Positions 1 through 9,276 of a DNA stretch of 64,000 nt are shown one piece after another; the stretch's first letter is position 1; each line of letters begins with the position of its first letter. The notes under the pieces were generated by a model. It was not told the DNA's origin and did not search any database. It worked only from the letters and a program-made list of their open reading frames with translations. Origin of the DNA: Streptomyces mutabilis (GTDB taxonomy: Bacteria; Actinomycetota; Actinomycetes; Streptomycetales; Streptomycetaceae). The stretch is taken from positions 124,001 to 188,000 of the forward strand of contig NZ_BMTT01000010.1 of the NCBI RefSeq assembly GCF_014649815.1. The letters run 5' to 3'. The translations under genes were made by a program, and so were the position numbers.

Positions 1-1
1 C

Positions 2-784
2 GAGGCGTCCCGGATGGCCGCCGCCCACGGAGACCGCCACCGCGCGGCGGCGGACCGCTCGCTCGCCGACCCGTCCCGGCGGCTGCTCGCCTTCGACGGC
101 CGGGGTGCCGGACTGGCCACGGAGGTCTTCGGCGACCTCGCCCACGCCGACCGCATAGCCGTCCTCGTCCCGGGCTCCGACACCAGCCTCGACACGTACG
201 GCCGGTTCCGTGCCGCCGCCCTCGCCCTGCACCGGCAGCTCGCCGCGAAGGCACCCGGGGGCACCGGCACCGCGGTCGTGGCCTGGCTGGGCTACGAGAC
301 GCCGGGCACCGTCAGCACCACGGTCGCCACCACCGACCGCGCCGACTCGGCGGCCCCGAGGCTGCGCGCCCTCGTCGACGACCTGCGCGCCGTCACCGGC
401 CCGGGCACCTCCGTCACCCTCCTCTGCCATTCCTACGGTTCGGTCGTGTGCGCCCGCGCCGCGGAGGGCCTGGACGTCACCGACATCGCCCTGATCGGCA
501 GCCCCGGCACCGGTGCCGACTCCGCCGCCGGGCTGCACACGAGAGCCCGGGTCTGGGCGGCGCGCGGGGCCGACGACTGGGTGGAGCACGTCCCGCACCT
601 CAGCGCCGACCTCTTCGGCACCACCGTCGGCTTCGGCGCCGACCCGGTCTCCCGGGACTTCGGCGGCCGCGTCTTCGCGGCCGGCGACGCAGGCCACAGC
701 GACTACTTCGACCCCGGCTCCCTCTCCTTGGCGAACCTGGCCCGGATCGTCCTGGGCGAGACCGCGGAGGTGACCCATGACTGA
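2..784 (+). CDS. alpha/beta hydrolase, 5' end cut by window edge
   Basis: Serine hydrolase of the alpha/beta fold, substrate unknown. The nucleophile elbow is visible as CHSYGS (Ser about 140 counted from the ATG at 14), preceded by a hydrophobic strand and followed by a helix; a late GHSDYF carries a plausible catalytic His. The frame is open through the left edge without a stop, so the true start is probably outside the window; the ATG at 14 has no obvious ribosome binding site. The stop overlaps the ATG of the next gene by 8 bases, which suggests cotranslation with the membrane acyltransferase. The fold resembles the DUF1023 group of actinobacterial hydrolases. Confidence 0.75.
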   Translation, partial: EASRMAAAHGDRHRAAADRSLADPSRRLLAFDGRGAGLATEVFGDLAHADRIAVLVPGSDTSLDTYGRFRAAALALHRQLAAKAPGGTGTAVVAWLGYETPGTVSTTVATTDRADSAAPRLRALVDDLRAVTGPGTSVTLLCHSYGSVVCARAAEGLDVTDIALIGSPGTGADSAAGLHTRARVWAARGADDWVEHVPHLSADLFGTTVGFGADPVSRDFGGRVFAAGDAGHSDYFDPGSLSLANLARIVLGETAEVTHD

Positions 785-2066
785 CCTGAAGCGAGCACCG
801 CGGACGGTGAGCCCGTCGCGGCCGGCCCCGATGCCGCCCCCGCGACAGGAACCGTCGTACGGCCTCCCGCGCGCCCTGCGTGCTCTGCGCCGCACCGCCG
901 AACGCGTCGACGCCGCCACGCCGGCGAACAGGGACCGTGCCGTGGACGCCCTGCGTGCCTTGGCCATCCTCGGTGTGGTCCTCGGGCACTGGCTGGTCAC
1001 GGCCCTGGTCGCCGACGGCACCGGCCTGCGCGCGGCCAGCCCGCTGGGGGACATGCCCTGGCTGGCCCCGGTTTCCTGGACCTTCCAGACCCTCGCCGTG
1101 TTCTTCCTGGTCGGCGGTCATGTGGCCACCCGGGGGTACGCGTCGGCCCGCGCCCGGGGGGTGTCCTACGGCGGCTGGCTGTCCGCCCGGCTGACCCGGT
1201 TGTTCCGTCCGGTCGCGGCCGTCCTCACCCTGTGGACGATGACGGCGGGGCTGCTGCTCATATCGGGTGCCGAGTTCGTGACCGTCCACACTGCGGTGAA
1301 GCTCGCCCTGTCCCCGCTGTGGTTCCTGCTGGTCTTCGCCGCGCTGACCGTGGCGACCCCGCTGCTGACCCGGCTGCACCCGCTGTGGCCGCTGGTCGTC
1401 GTTCTCCACGTCGACCTGCTGCGCTTCGGGCTAGGCGCCCCTTCCTGGCTCGGGTGGATCAACCTCGCTGCCGGCTGGCTGGTCCCCTACAGCCTCGGCG
1501 CCGCCTGGACCCGGGGCGAACTGGACCGTCGCCGCGCGGGCGTGCTCCTGCTCACCGGTGGTACGGCGGTGACCGCGGCACTCGTCGTCTGGGCGGGTTA
1601 CCCGGCCTCGATGGTCGGCGTCCCCGGCGCCGAGGTGTCGAACCTGAACCCGCCGACGCTGGCCGCCGTCACCTTCGGCCTGGCCCAGTGCGGTCTCGCC
1701 CTGCTGCTGCGGGAGCGGCTGCGCCGGGCGATGCGGCGGCCCGTGGGGTGGGCGGCGGTCGCGCTGGTCAACCTCTCCGCGATGACGATCTTCCTGTGGC
1801 ACCAGACGGCGCTGATGGCGACCACCGCCACCGGCCTCCTCGGGGGCCGCCTGCCCGGCCTGCACACGCTCCCCGACGGGCTGGACTGGGTCGCCGCCCG
1901 GCTCATGTGGCTTCCGGTGTTCATGCTGGTCCTGGCGGGCTGCTGGGCCGCCTTCCGATCCTGTGAGCACGGGCTCGGACGCATCGGCGGGCGGCGACGC
2001 AGCCGGGTCGTCCGCACGCACCGCACACCGGAATCGGCGGCGACGGAGGGTGCCCGTCATGTCTAG
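777..2066 (+). CDS. acyltransferase 3 family membrane protein
   Basis: Multi-pass integral membrane O-acyltransferase of the AT3 family (429 residues), which usually transfers acetyl or other acyl groups to extracellular sugars or antibiotics. After a basic, Pro-rich cytoplasmic N terminus the family start RDRAVDALRALAILGVVLGH shows the R-x10-H pattern typical of AT3 proteins, followed by about ten hydrophobic helices and a basic C tail. It overlaps the hydrolase upstream by 8 bases and the histidine kinase downstream by 8 bases, so hydrolase, acyltransferase and the first two-component pair look like one operon. The acyl acceptor cannot be told from sequence. Confidence 0.85.
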   Translation: MTDLKRAPRTVSPSRPAPMPPPRQEPSYGLPRALRALRRTAERVDAATPANRDRAVDALRALAILGVVLGHWLVTALVADGTGLRAASPLGDMPWLAPVSWTFQTLAVFFLVGGHVATRGYASARARGVSYGGWLSARLTRLFRPVAAVLTLWTMTAGLLLISGAEFVTVHTAVKLALSPLWFLLVFAALTVATPLLTRLHPLWPLVVVLHVDLLRFGLGAPSWLGWINLAAGWLVPYSLGAAWTRGELDRRRAGVLLLTGGTAVTAALVVWAGYPASMVGVPGAEVSNLNPPTLAAVTFGLAQCGLALLLRERLRRAMRRPVGWAAVALVNLSAMTIFLWHQTALMATTATGLLGGRLPGLHTLPDGLDWVAARLMWLPVFMLVLAGCWAAFRSCEHGLGRIGGRRRSRVVRTHRTPESAATEGARHV

Positions 2067-3450
2067 GGTGGACCAGGTGAGACGAAGGGGGAGCCGGCCG
2101 CGGGGCACGGGTCGGATCGGGCGCCTGCTGACGGTGCTCCACGGCGACCTGTGGACCTGGCGGCCGGACCCGCTGCCGCCGTCGGTGTGGCTGCGCTGGC
2201 TCCCGCACGGGGGCGTGTGTCTCGCCGCCCTCGGCGTGCTGCTCGGCGATGCGGCTCAGCTCGGCGACAACGGCGGGGTCGACGCCGGGTTCGCCTTCGT
2301 GATCGCTCTCGTCCAGGCGGGCGCGATGGTGTTCGCGCTGTGGCGGCCGGTCGCGGCGTGGTGGATGTCGATGGCGGCCATGCTGGTGGGGGCCTTCGCC
2401 GTGCGGGCGGAGATGGTCGCGGGCGGTGAGAGGTTCACCTGGCCCTGGACGGTCGCCGGGCTCATCGGACACCTGCTGGTGCTGCTGCTGTTGGCCCTGC
2501 GGGTCCGCACCCGGGTGACCGTGGAGGTACTGGCCCTGGCCGCGCTCGCCACGTACGTCCTGCAGGGCGTGGTGGGCGGGCCGAACTCCCAGCCCACCGG
2601 CCAGCTCGCCGTCATCCTCTTCGCGGTCGTCGCCGTCCTCGGCACCGCCCTGCGCGGCCGCCGCGAGGCCCGCGCGGAGTTGGTGCAGCAGACGTCGCTC
2701 ACCGCCGAGGAGCGAGCCCGCCGCACCGTGCTGGAGGAGCGCAGCCGCATCGCGCGCGAGCTGCACGACGTGGTCGCCCACCACATGTCCGTGATCTCCA
2801 TCCAGGCCCAGGTCGCGCCCCACCTCGTGAAGGACCCTCCGGACGAGCTGAAGGAGAACCTCGCGGGCATACGGGAGAACGCGCTGGAGGCCCTCACCGA
2901 ACTGCGCCGGGTACTGGGTGTACTGCGGTCCGAGCACCCCGAGACGGGAGAACCACTCGACGATTCCGGGAAGCCCGGTACGGATACCGCCCCGTACGCC
3001 CCGCAGCCCACGCTCGACCGGATCGACGCGCTGGTCGACAACACCCGGGCGGCGGGCCTGACCGTGACCGTCGAGACCAGCGGCAGGCGGCGGCCGCTGC
3101 CGCCGGGCGTGGAGCTGTCCGCGTACCGGATCGTGCAGGAGGCGCTGAGCAACGTGCTGCGGCACGCGCCGGGCGCGCGCGCCTGGGTACACCTCACCCA
3201 TCTGCCGACCGGCGTGCGGGTGGAGGTCGTCAACTCGCCGCCGGTGCGGCAGGCCCCGCCGTCGCAGGGGGCCGGGCACGGGCTGCTCGGCATGCGGGAG
3301 CGGGTGGCGATGCTCGGCGGCACCCTGACGGCGCACTCACTGCCGGACGGCGGCTACCAGGTGTCCGCCTTCCTGCCCGCCGACGGCACCGACCACCCGC
3401 CCCCCGACGACCCGAGCATCCAGTACTACCCCGAGGACGGCAGCAGATGA
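2059..3450 (+). CDS. NarL-family sensor histidine kinase (first pair)
   Basis: Membrane sensor kinase of the HisKA_3/DesK type, 463 residues from the ATG at 2059, chosen because it overlaps the upstream stop by 8 bases; an in-frame start at 1963 lies deep in the previous gene. N-terminal half has about five hydrophobic segments and no large extracellular domain. The dimerisation/phosphoacceptor helix reads RIARELHDVVAHHMS with His about 236; the ATPase domain has an N box (RIVQEALSNVLRHA) and a G box (GAGHGLLGMRERV). Partner is the response regulator that starts inside its stop codon (ATGA). A close paralogue follows at 4144. Confidence 0.93.
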   Translation: MSRVDQVRRRGSRPRGTGRIGRLLTVLHGDLWTWRPDPLPPSVWLRWLPHGGVCLAALGVLLGDAAQLGDNGGVDAGFAFVIALVQAGAMVFALWRPVAAWWMSMAAMLVGAFAVRAEMVAGGERFTWPWTVAGLIGHLLVLLLLALRVRTRVTVEVLALAALATYVLQGVVGGPNSQPTGQLAVILFAVVAVLGTALRGRREARAELVQQTSLTAEERARRTVLEERSRIARELHDVVAHHMSVISIQAQVAPHLVKDPPDELKENLAGIRENALEALTELRRVLGVLRSEHPETGEPLDDSGKPGTDTAPYAPQPTLDRIDALVDNTRAAGLTVTVETSGRRRPLPPGVELSAYRIVQEALSNVLRHAPGARAWVHLTHLPTGVRVEVVNSPPVRQAPPSQGAGHGLLGMRERVAMLGGTLTAHSLPDGGYQVSAFLPADGTDHPPPDDPSIQYYPEDGSR

Positions 3451-4130
3451 CGAGCGGCACCCCCGACGTGATCCGCGTGGTGATCGCAGACGACCAGCAG
3501 ATGGTCCGGCAGGGATTCACCGTGCTGCTCAACACCCAGTCCGACATCGAGGTGATCGGGCAGGCGGTGGACGGCCTGGACGCCGTGTCGAAGGTCGCCG
3601 AACTCGACCCGGACGTGGTCCTCATGGACATCCGCATGCCGGAGCTGGGCGGCATCGAGGCCACCCGCCGCATCGTCGGGGCGAACCCGGACATCAGGGT
3701 GCTGGTGCTGACCACCTTCGACCTCGACGAGTACGTGTACGAGGCGCTGGTCGCGGGCGCCTCCGGGTTCCTGCTCAAGGACGCCTCCGCCGACCAGCTC
3801 GCCGAGGCGGTCCGCGTCGTGGCGGCCGGCGACGCGCTCCTCGCGCCGGGCGTCACCCGTCGGCTGATCACCGAGTTCTCCCGGATGCGTGACAGACCGC
3901 GCGCCCCGCTGAAGGAACGCGTCGGTGACCTGACGGAGCGGGAGACGGAGGTGCTCGCCCTGATCGCCCAGGGTCTGTCGAACGCGGAGATCGCCCAGCG
4001 GCTGGTGGTCGCCGAACAGACGGTGAAGACCCATGTGGGAAGGATCCTGCTGAAGCTGGGCCTCAGGGACCGCACCCAGGCGGCGGTCTTCGCCTACGAG
4101 TCGGGTCTGGTACGCCCCTCGGGGTACTGA
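3447..4130 (+). CDS. NarL/LuxR-family response regulator (first pair)
   Basis: DNA-binding response regulator of 227 residues. Receiver domain (about 8-125) has the acidic pair ADD, phosphoacceptor Asp about 61 in VVLMDIRMP and Lys in FLLKDAS. The C-terminal LuxR helix-turn-helix (about 155-220) has LTERETEVLALIAQGLSNAEIA. It is coupled to its kinase by an ATGA overlap, so the pair is made together. The next kinase gene begins 13 bases after its stop, so both pairs may share a transcript. Target genes are unknown; the neighbouring acyltransferase is a candidate. Confidence 0.95.
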   Translation: MTSGTPDVIRVVIADDQQMVRQGFTVLLNTQSDIEVIGQAVDGLDAVSKVAELDPDVVLMDIRMPELGGIEATRRIVGANPDIRVLVLTTFDLDEYVYEALVAGASGFLLKDASADQLAEAVRVVAAGDALLAPGVTRRLITEFSRMRDRPRAPLKERVGDLTERETEVLALIAQGLSNAEIAQRLVVAEQTVKTHVGRILLKLGLRDRTQAAVFAYESGLVRPSGY

Positions 4131-4143
4131 GGAGCGACGTGTC

Positions 4144-5568
4144 GTGGCCCGCCTAGTACCTGAGACGGACGCCGGGGAACCCGTCTTGACGGGGACGACC
4201 GCCCTCACCCGGGCGGCCTACGGTGTGAGCGTGACCGAGACGACTCACCCGCAGCACGGGGACGGGACCCGCAGCCCGGAGTACCGGCTGTTCCGGAACG
4301 CCCTGCGGGGACTGCGCCAAGACCTCTTCCACGACCCTTTCGCCTACCGCCCGCTACCGCCCCGGCGCACGGACGGTCCGTTCGTCCGTCGGCTGCCCGG
4401 CCGGCTCCGGCAGGCCGGGCAGCACCTCCCGCACGCGGTGGTGGGTGCGACCGCGCTGCTCGCGCTGGCCGTCGGCTCGGTGTCGGGCGGCCTGCCCGGT
4501 GGGGACGTACCGGCCCTGCTGTCGGGCCTGCTGTGCGCCGTGCCGGTGCTCGCCACGCTGGTCCGGCCGATCGGCGCGTTCTGGCTGTCCCTCGTAGTGA
4601 CTCCGCTGGTCGCGATCATCAACGGTGCCGGATCGGACTGGCCGTGGATGCCCGGTGCATTCGTCTGCCACCTCGCGGTGCTGATCGTCGTGGCACTGCG
4701 CTCCCGGCCCCGCACCGCTGCCTGGATGTGGGCCCTTACCTGCGTGTACGGCTTCCTCTCGGACGTCGCCCTCGGCGGGTCGTACTACTACACGAACAGC
4801 GGGCCCATGATGGTGACGTCCGCGTTCGCCTTGCTCGTGGTCTGTCTCTGGCAGGTCCGGCACGCCGCCCAGGAGAAGGTGACGGCCCAGCAGACGGTCA
4901 CCGCGCACGAGCGTTCCCGGCGCACCCTGCTGGAGGAGCGCACCAACATCGCGCGTGAGCTGCACGACGTGGTCGCCCACCACATGTCGGTGGTCGCCAT
5001 CCAGGCCGAGGCCGCGCCGTACCGGGTGGAGAACCCGCCGCCGGAGCTGGAGCGGGCCTTCACCACCATCCGGGAGAACGCGGTCGCCGCCCTCACCGAG
5101 CTGCGCCGTGTCCTGGGTGTCGTCCGCGCCGAGGACTACGAGGCCCCGGACGCCCCGCAGCCCACCCTCGCGGACCTGGACGCCCTGCTCGACAACGTCC
5201 GGGACGCGGGCCTGAGCGTGGAGAAGGCGGTGACCGGCGCGGTGCGCGAACTGCCGCCGGGCGTGGAGCTCTCGGCGTACCGGATCGTGCAGGAGGCGCT
5301 GAGCAACAGCCTGCGGCACGCGCCCGGCGCCACCGCACGCGTCGAGGTCTCCTACGTGCTGGGCGGGCTGGGTCTGAGAATCGTCAACGGGCCTATGCCG
5401 GAGCCCTCCTGGGTGAAGTCCTCGCCGGGCGCCGGGCACGGCATCACCGGCATGAGGGAGCGGGTGTCGATGCTCAACGGCGAGATGACCGCCGGCCCCA
5501 CCGACGACGGGGGCTACGAGGTGGCGGTGTTCCTGCCGGTCACCGTGCCGAAGGAAGGTGACGCATGA
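4144..5568 (+). CDS. NarL-family sensor histidine kinase (second pair)
   Basis: Second DesK-type sensor kinase, 474 residues from the GTG at 4144, which has GGAG nine bases upstream; a GTG at 4231 would give a shorter protein more like the first kinase and cannot be excluded. It has several N-terminal membrane segments, the phosphoacceptor helix NIARELHDVVAHHMS (His about 274), N box RIVQEALSNSLRHA and G box GAGHGITGMRERV. The catalytic half is nearly the same as the kinase at 2059 while the membrane half differs, as expected for a duplication followed by divergence of the sensor. Confidence 0.92.
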   Translation: MARLVPETDAGEPVLTGTTALTRAAYGVSVTETTHPQHGDGTRSPEYRLFRNALRGLRQDLFHDPFAYRPLPPRRTDGPFVRRLPGRLRQAGQHLPHAVVGATALLALAVGSVSGGLPGGDVPALLSGLLCAVPVLATLVRPIGAFWLSLVVTPLVAIINGAGSDWPWMPGAFVCHLAVLIVVALRSRPRTAAWMWALTCVYGFLSDVALGGSYYYTNSGPMMVTSAFALLVVCLWQVRHAAQEKVTAQQTVTAHERSRRTLLEERTNIARELHDVVAHHMSVVAIQAEAAPYRVENPPPELERAFTTIRENAVAALTELRRVLGVVRAEDYEAPDAPQPTLADLDALLDNVRDAGLSVEKAVTGAVRELPPGVELSAYRIVQEALSNSLRHAPGATARVEVSYVLGGLGLRIVNGPMPEPSWVKSSPGAGHGITGMRERVSMLNGEMTAGPTDDGGYEVAVFLPVTVPKEGDA

Positions 5569-6239
5569 CCGGGAGCACGATCCGCGTACTGATCGTCGAC
5601 GACCAGATGATGGTGCGCGAGGGCTTCTCGGTCCTGCTGAACGCGATGCCGGACATCGAGGTCGTCGGCGAGGCGGTCAACGGCCGGGAGGCGGTCGCCA
5701 AGGTGCGTGAACTCGGCCCCGACGTCGTCCTCATGGACATCCGCATGCCGGAGCTGAACGGCATCGAGGCGACCCGCGAGATCGTCGCCGCCGACGAGGC
5801 GGCGAAGGTCCTCGTCCTCACCACCTTCGACCTCGACGAGTACGTGTACCAGGCGTTGCGCGCGGGCGCCTCCGGCTTCCTCCTCAAGGACGCCTCCGCC
5901 CGCCAGCTCGCCGACGGGGTCCGGGTGGTGGCCGCCGGTGAGGCCCTGCTCGCCCCCTCGATCACCAGGCGCCTGATCACCGAGTTCTCGAAGCTGTCCG
6001 ACGGTCCGCGCATGATGCCTCAGGCCCAGGCGGCCTACGGCGACCTGACCGAACGGGAGACGGAGGTGCTGGTGCTGATCGCCCAGGGCCTGTCGAACGC
6101 GGAGATCGCCGAGCGCCTGGTGGTCGCCGAGTCGACGATCAAGACCCACGTCAGCCGCATCCTGGTGAAGCTGGGCCTGCGGGACCGTACGCAGGCGGCG
6201 GTGTTCGCGTACGAGGCGCGGCTGGTGACACCGGGCTGA
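5565..6239 (+). CDS. NarL/LuxR-family response regulator (second pair)
   Basis: Response regulator of 224 residues, paralogue of the one at 3447. Phosphoacceptor Asp about 58 in VVLMDIRMPELNG, LuxR helix-turn-helix LTERETEVLVLIAQGLSNAE near residue 155. It starts within the stop codon of its kinase (ATGA). Receiver and DNA-binding domains are so similar to the first regulator that cross-talk or heterodimers are possible; the linker between domains (about 130-152) is where they differ most. A nested hairpin follows the stop and probably ends the transcript. Confidence 0.95.
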   Translation: MTGSTIRVLIVDDQMMVREGFSVLLNAMPDIEVVGEAVNGREAVAKVRELGPDVVLMDIRMPELNGIEATREIVAADEAAKVLVLTTFDLDEYVYQALRAGASGFLLKDASARQLADGVRVVAAGEALLAPSITRRLITEFSKLSDGPRMMPQAQAAYGDLTERETEVLVLIAQGLSNAEIAERLVVAESTIKTHVSRILVKLGLRDRTQAAVFAYEARLVTPG

Positions 6240-6250
6240 GGGGGACAAGG

Positions 6251-6304
6251 GACGGCCCCCTGCGCCGCGCCCGGGGCTGCCCCGCAGGGCCCGGGAGGGC
6301 CGTC
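6251..6304 (+). terminator. nested GC-rich hairpin terminator
   Basis: An outer 8-bp perfect stem (GACGGCCC at 6251-6258 with GGGCCGTC at 6297-6304) encloses a second 6-bp stem (CCTGCG at 6259-6264, CGCAGG at 6283-6288). There is no T tract, as is common in Streptomyces. It lies between the second response regulator and the P450 start and would separate them. Confidence 0.6.
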
Positions 6305-6350
6305 ACTCAGCCCCCTGTTCAGCGTGGGCGTCACCGGCTAGCGTCCGTCC

Positions 6351-7562
6351 ATGGCCGCCTTCGACAGCTTCGACCCGTGGGACCCGGACTTCGTCGCCGA
6401 CCCGTACCCCGCCTACGCCGAGCTGCGGGACCGGGGGCGCGTGCACTACTACGAGCCGACCGACCAGTGGCTGGTCCCGCACCACGCGGACGTCTCGGCG
6501 CTGCTGCGCGACCGCCGCCTGGGCCGGACCTACGTGCACCGTTACACGCACGAGGACTTCGGCCGCACTCCGCCGCCCCCGGAGCACGAGCCCTTCCGCA
6601 CGCTCAACGACCACGGGATGCTCGACCTGGAGCCGCCGGACCACACGCGCATCCGTCGTCTGGTGTCCAAGGCGTTCACGCCGCGCACGGTGGAGCGGTT
6701 GAAGCCGTACGTCCGCTCCCTGGCGGACGAGCTGGTCGGCAGTCTCGTCGAGGCCGGCGGCGGTGATCTGCTGACCGACGTCGCCGAACCGCTCCCGGTC
6801 GCCGTGATCGCGGAGATGCTGGGCATCCCGGAGTCGGACCGCGCCCCGCTGCGTCCCTGGTCGGCGGACATCTGCGGGATGTACGAGCTGAATCCGTCCG
6901 AGGAGACGGCGGCCCGGGCGGTGCGCGCGTCGCTCGAGTTCTCGGAGTACCTGCGCGCACTGATCGCCACCCGCCGCAAGGACCCCGGCGACGACCTGGT
7001 GACGGGCCTGATCGCCGCCCACGACGAGGACGACCGCCTCACCGAACAGGAGATGGTCTCCACCTGCGCCCTGCTCCTGAACGCCGGTCACGAGGCGACG
7101 GTGAACGCCACGGTCAACGGCTGGTGGGCCCTGTTCCGCGACCCCGGCAGTCTCGCCGCCCTCCGCGCCGACCACTCCCTGGTGCCGACCGCCGTGGAGG
7201 AGCTGATGCGCTACGACACCCCGCTCCAGCTCTTCGAACGCTGGGTGCTGGACGAGATCGAGATCGACGGGACGACGATCCCGAGAGGCGCGGAGGTGGC
7301 GATGCTCTTCGGCTCCGCCAACCACGACCCGGCGGTCTTCTCCGCCCCGGACCGCCTCGACCTCGGCCGCCGCGACAACCCGCACATCTCGTTCAGCGCC
7401 GGCATCCACTACTGCATCGGCGCACCCCTCGCCCGTATCGAGCTGGCCGCGTCCATGATCGCACTGCTGGAGCGGGCGCCGGCGCTCCGGCCCGCCGGCG
7501 AGCCGGAGCGCAAACCGAACTTCGTCATCCGGGGCCTGAAGGGCTTGACCGTCGAGGTGTGA
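6351..7562 (+). CDS. cytochrome P450 (bacterial class I type)
   Basis: Soluble haem monooxygenase of 403 residues, the usual length for actinobacterial CYPs. Visible motifs are the I-helix NAGHEATVN, the K-helix ExxR in EELMRY, and the haem loop FSAGIHYCIGAPLAR with the thiolate Cys at 355. The I-helix has HEAT where the acid-alcohol pair is more often ET or DT, so the Glu is present and the following Thr is displaced by one. No ferredoxin or reductase gene is next to it, so it must borrow electrons from elsewhere. Start ATG at 6351. The convergent ABC exporter ends 40 bases downstream. Substrate unknown. Confidence 0.95.
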   Translation: MAAFDSFDPWDPDFVADPYPAYAELRDRGRVHYYEPTDQWLVPHHADVSALLRDRRLGRTYVHRYTHEDFGRTPPPPEHEPFRTLNDHGMLDLEPPDHTRIRRLVSKAFTPRTVERLKPYVRSLADELVGSLVEAGGGDLLTDVAEPLPVAVIAEMLGIPESDRAPLRPWSADICGMYELNPSEETAARAVRASLEFSEYLRALIATRRKDPGDDLVTGLIAAHDEDDRLTEQEMVSTCALLLNAGHEATVNATVNGWWALFRDPGSLAALRADHSLVPTAVEELMRYDTPLQLFERWVLDEIEIDGTTIPRGAEVAMLFGSANHDPAVFSAPDRLDLGRRDNPHISFSAGIHYCIGAPLARIELAASMIALLERAPALRPAGEPERKPNFVIRGLKGLTVEV

Positions 7563-7602
7563 CCGCACGGGCCCCGGGCCCCGCCCCTCCTCACCGGAGG
7601 GG

Positions 7603-9276
7603 CTACTTCGTCTCCAGGTCCCGGCGCCGGAAGCCCGCCAGCCCCAGCCACACCAGACCCGCGGCGACGAGGGTCAGCACCAGCAGTGGCGTCCAGCTCA
7701 TGTCCGCGGCCGGGAGCCGGGGGACGTGACCGAAGGGCGAGAGGTTGTTCATCCAGCCGGGGAACTGGAGGATCTGGCCGAGATAGCCGACGACGAAGGC
7801 GTACACCGGCACGATCCAGGCCGCCGCGCTCGCCCTCGGGAACCAGCCGAACAGCACCGCCGCCACCCCGACCGTGACCCACAGGGCGGGTGCGTGGGCG
7901 AGGGCCGCGCCCGTCAGCTCGGGCACCATGACACCGTCGCCGGTGGAGGCGGCGCCCGCGATGCCGAAGCCGAGGCCGGCCATGAGCAGGACGAGCGTGC
8001 CGCCGCCGAGGGCCACGGCCAGATGACTGCCGGCCCAGCGCTCGCGCGACAGCCCGGTGGCGAGCAGCGGTTCGGCACGGCCCGCGGTCTCCTCGGCGCG
8101 CGTCCGCAGCGCGGCCATCACCACGTACACCGCGGCGACCACCGCGATGACCACCATCACCATCGAGGCGAAGGCCTCGGCCATGCCGGTGCCGCCGATG
8201 CGGTCCAGGGCCTCCTGGAGCTGGTCGATGTCCTTCAGCATGTCCTCGGCCTGCCCGAGGATCGACCCGTACATCGCGCCCATCAGGAACAGGCCCGCGC
8301 CGAAGCCGAGGAGCACGCCGCGGTGCAGTCGCAGGGCGAAGCCGAGCGGGGTGCCGAGCGCGCCGGAGGCGACCGGGCTGCCCAGCTTCTCCGGCCTCAG
8401 GCCCGCGCCCACGTCCCGCCGGGTGGAAAGCACGAATCCCGTCGCCGCGCACACCACCGTCAGTGCGGCGCAGAGCAGCAGCGGCCACCAGTCGTCGTCG
8501 ACGTAGACGTAGGTGCGCTGCACCCAGCCGATCGGGGAGAGCCAGGACAGGGCGCCGCTCTCCCCGCTGTCGCCCGCGGCGCGCAGCACGTAGGCGGCGC
8601 CGATGACCGCGAGGGCCGTGCCGGTGGCGCCGCGCGCGTGCGCGGTGAGCTGGACGGTGATGGTGGCGACGGCGGCGAACACGAGGCCGGCGGCGGCGTG
8701 GCCGGCGCCGTAGAGCAGCGAGCCGCCCGCGTCGATGCCCTCGACGCCGAGGCCGGCCAGCCCCAGGGCCAGCAGCAGGGCGAGGACCAGGTTGGCGAGG
8801 ACCGCGACCGACAGGGCGGCGGCCAGATGGGCGTGCCGGCCGACGACCGCGGAGCGCAGCAGCTCGGCCCGGCCGGTCTCCTCCTCGGCCCGGGTGTGCC
8901 GAGTGACGGTCAGGACGCTCATCAGGCCGACGAGGACGGCCGTGAAGCCGAGCATCTGGTGGCCGAGCATGGCACCGGAGGTGTAGGCGTCGAGGTAGTG
9001 GCGCGGGCCGGACATGGCGAGGCCGGCCGGGCTGCCCATGGTCTCGACTGCGCTCGCCCGGTCCTCGGGGGCGCCGTAGAGCTGCTGGTAGCTGTTGGCC
9101 GTGGACAGGGTGCTCAGCAGCAGCGCCAGGATCCACACCGGGAGCCGGACGCGGTCACGGCGCAGGGCGAAGCGGACGAGCGTGCCGGTGCCGGCCAGCG
9201 CCGCGCCCGCGCCGCCCGCGGCGGTCGCGTCGCGCATCCGGGGCTCGGCGGCGGTGGTGGTCGGTGTGGAGGTCAT
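7603..9276 (-). CDS. ABC exporter permease
   Basis: Large integral membrane subunit (557 residues) of an ABC-2-like exporter of the kind annotated as exporter of polyketide antibiotics. It has about twelve hydrophobic segments arranged as two similar halves, each opening with a TRAEE(E/T)xGRAE-like cytoplasmic loop (two copies near residues 105 and 375), a sign of internal duplication. Start ATG at 9276 overlaps the ATPase stop by 4 bases. The reading frame runs open further upstream to 10275, but that extension is antisense-like overlap with the ATPase gene. Controlled with the ATPase by the divergent MarR/GbsR-like gene. Confidence 0.9.
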   Translation of the reverse strand: MTSTPTTTAAEPRMRDATAAGGAGAALAGTGTLVRFALRRDRVRLPVWILALLLSTLSTANSYQQLYGAPEDRASAVETMGSPAGLAMSGPRHYLDAYTSGAMLGHQMLGFTAVLVGLMSVLTVTRHTRAEEETGRAELLRSAVVGRHAHLAAALSVAVLANLVLALLLALGLAGLGVEGIDAGGSLLYGAGHAAAGLVFAAVATITVQLTAHARGATGTALAVIGAAYVLRAAGDSGESGALSWLSPIGWVQRTYVYVDDDWWPLLLCAALTVVCAATGFVLSTRRDVGAGLRPEKLGSPVASGALGTPLGFALRLHRGVLLGFGAGLFLMGAMYGSILGQAEDMLKDIDQLQEALDRIGGTGMAEAFASMVMVVIAVVAAVYVVMAALRTRAEETAGRAEPLLATGLSRERWAGSHLAVALGGGTLVLLMAGLGFGIAGAASTGDGVMVPELTGAALAHAPALWVTVGVAAVLFGWFPRASAAAWIVPVYAFVVGYLGQILQFPGWMNNLSPFGHVPRLPAADMSWTPLLVLTLVAAGLVWLGLAGFRRRDLETK

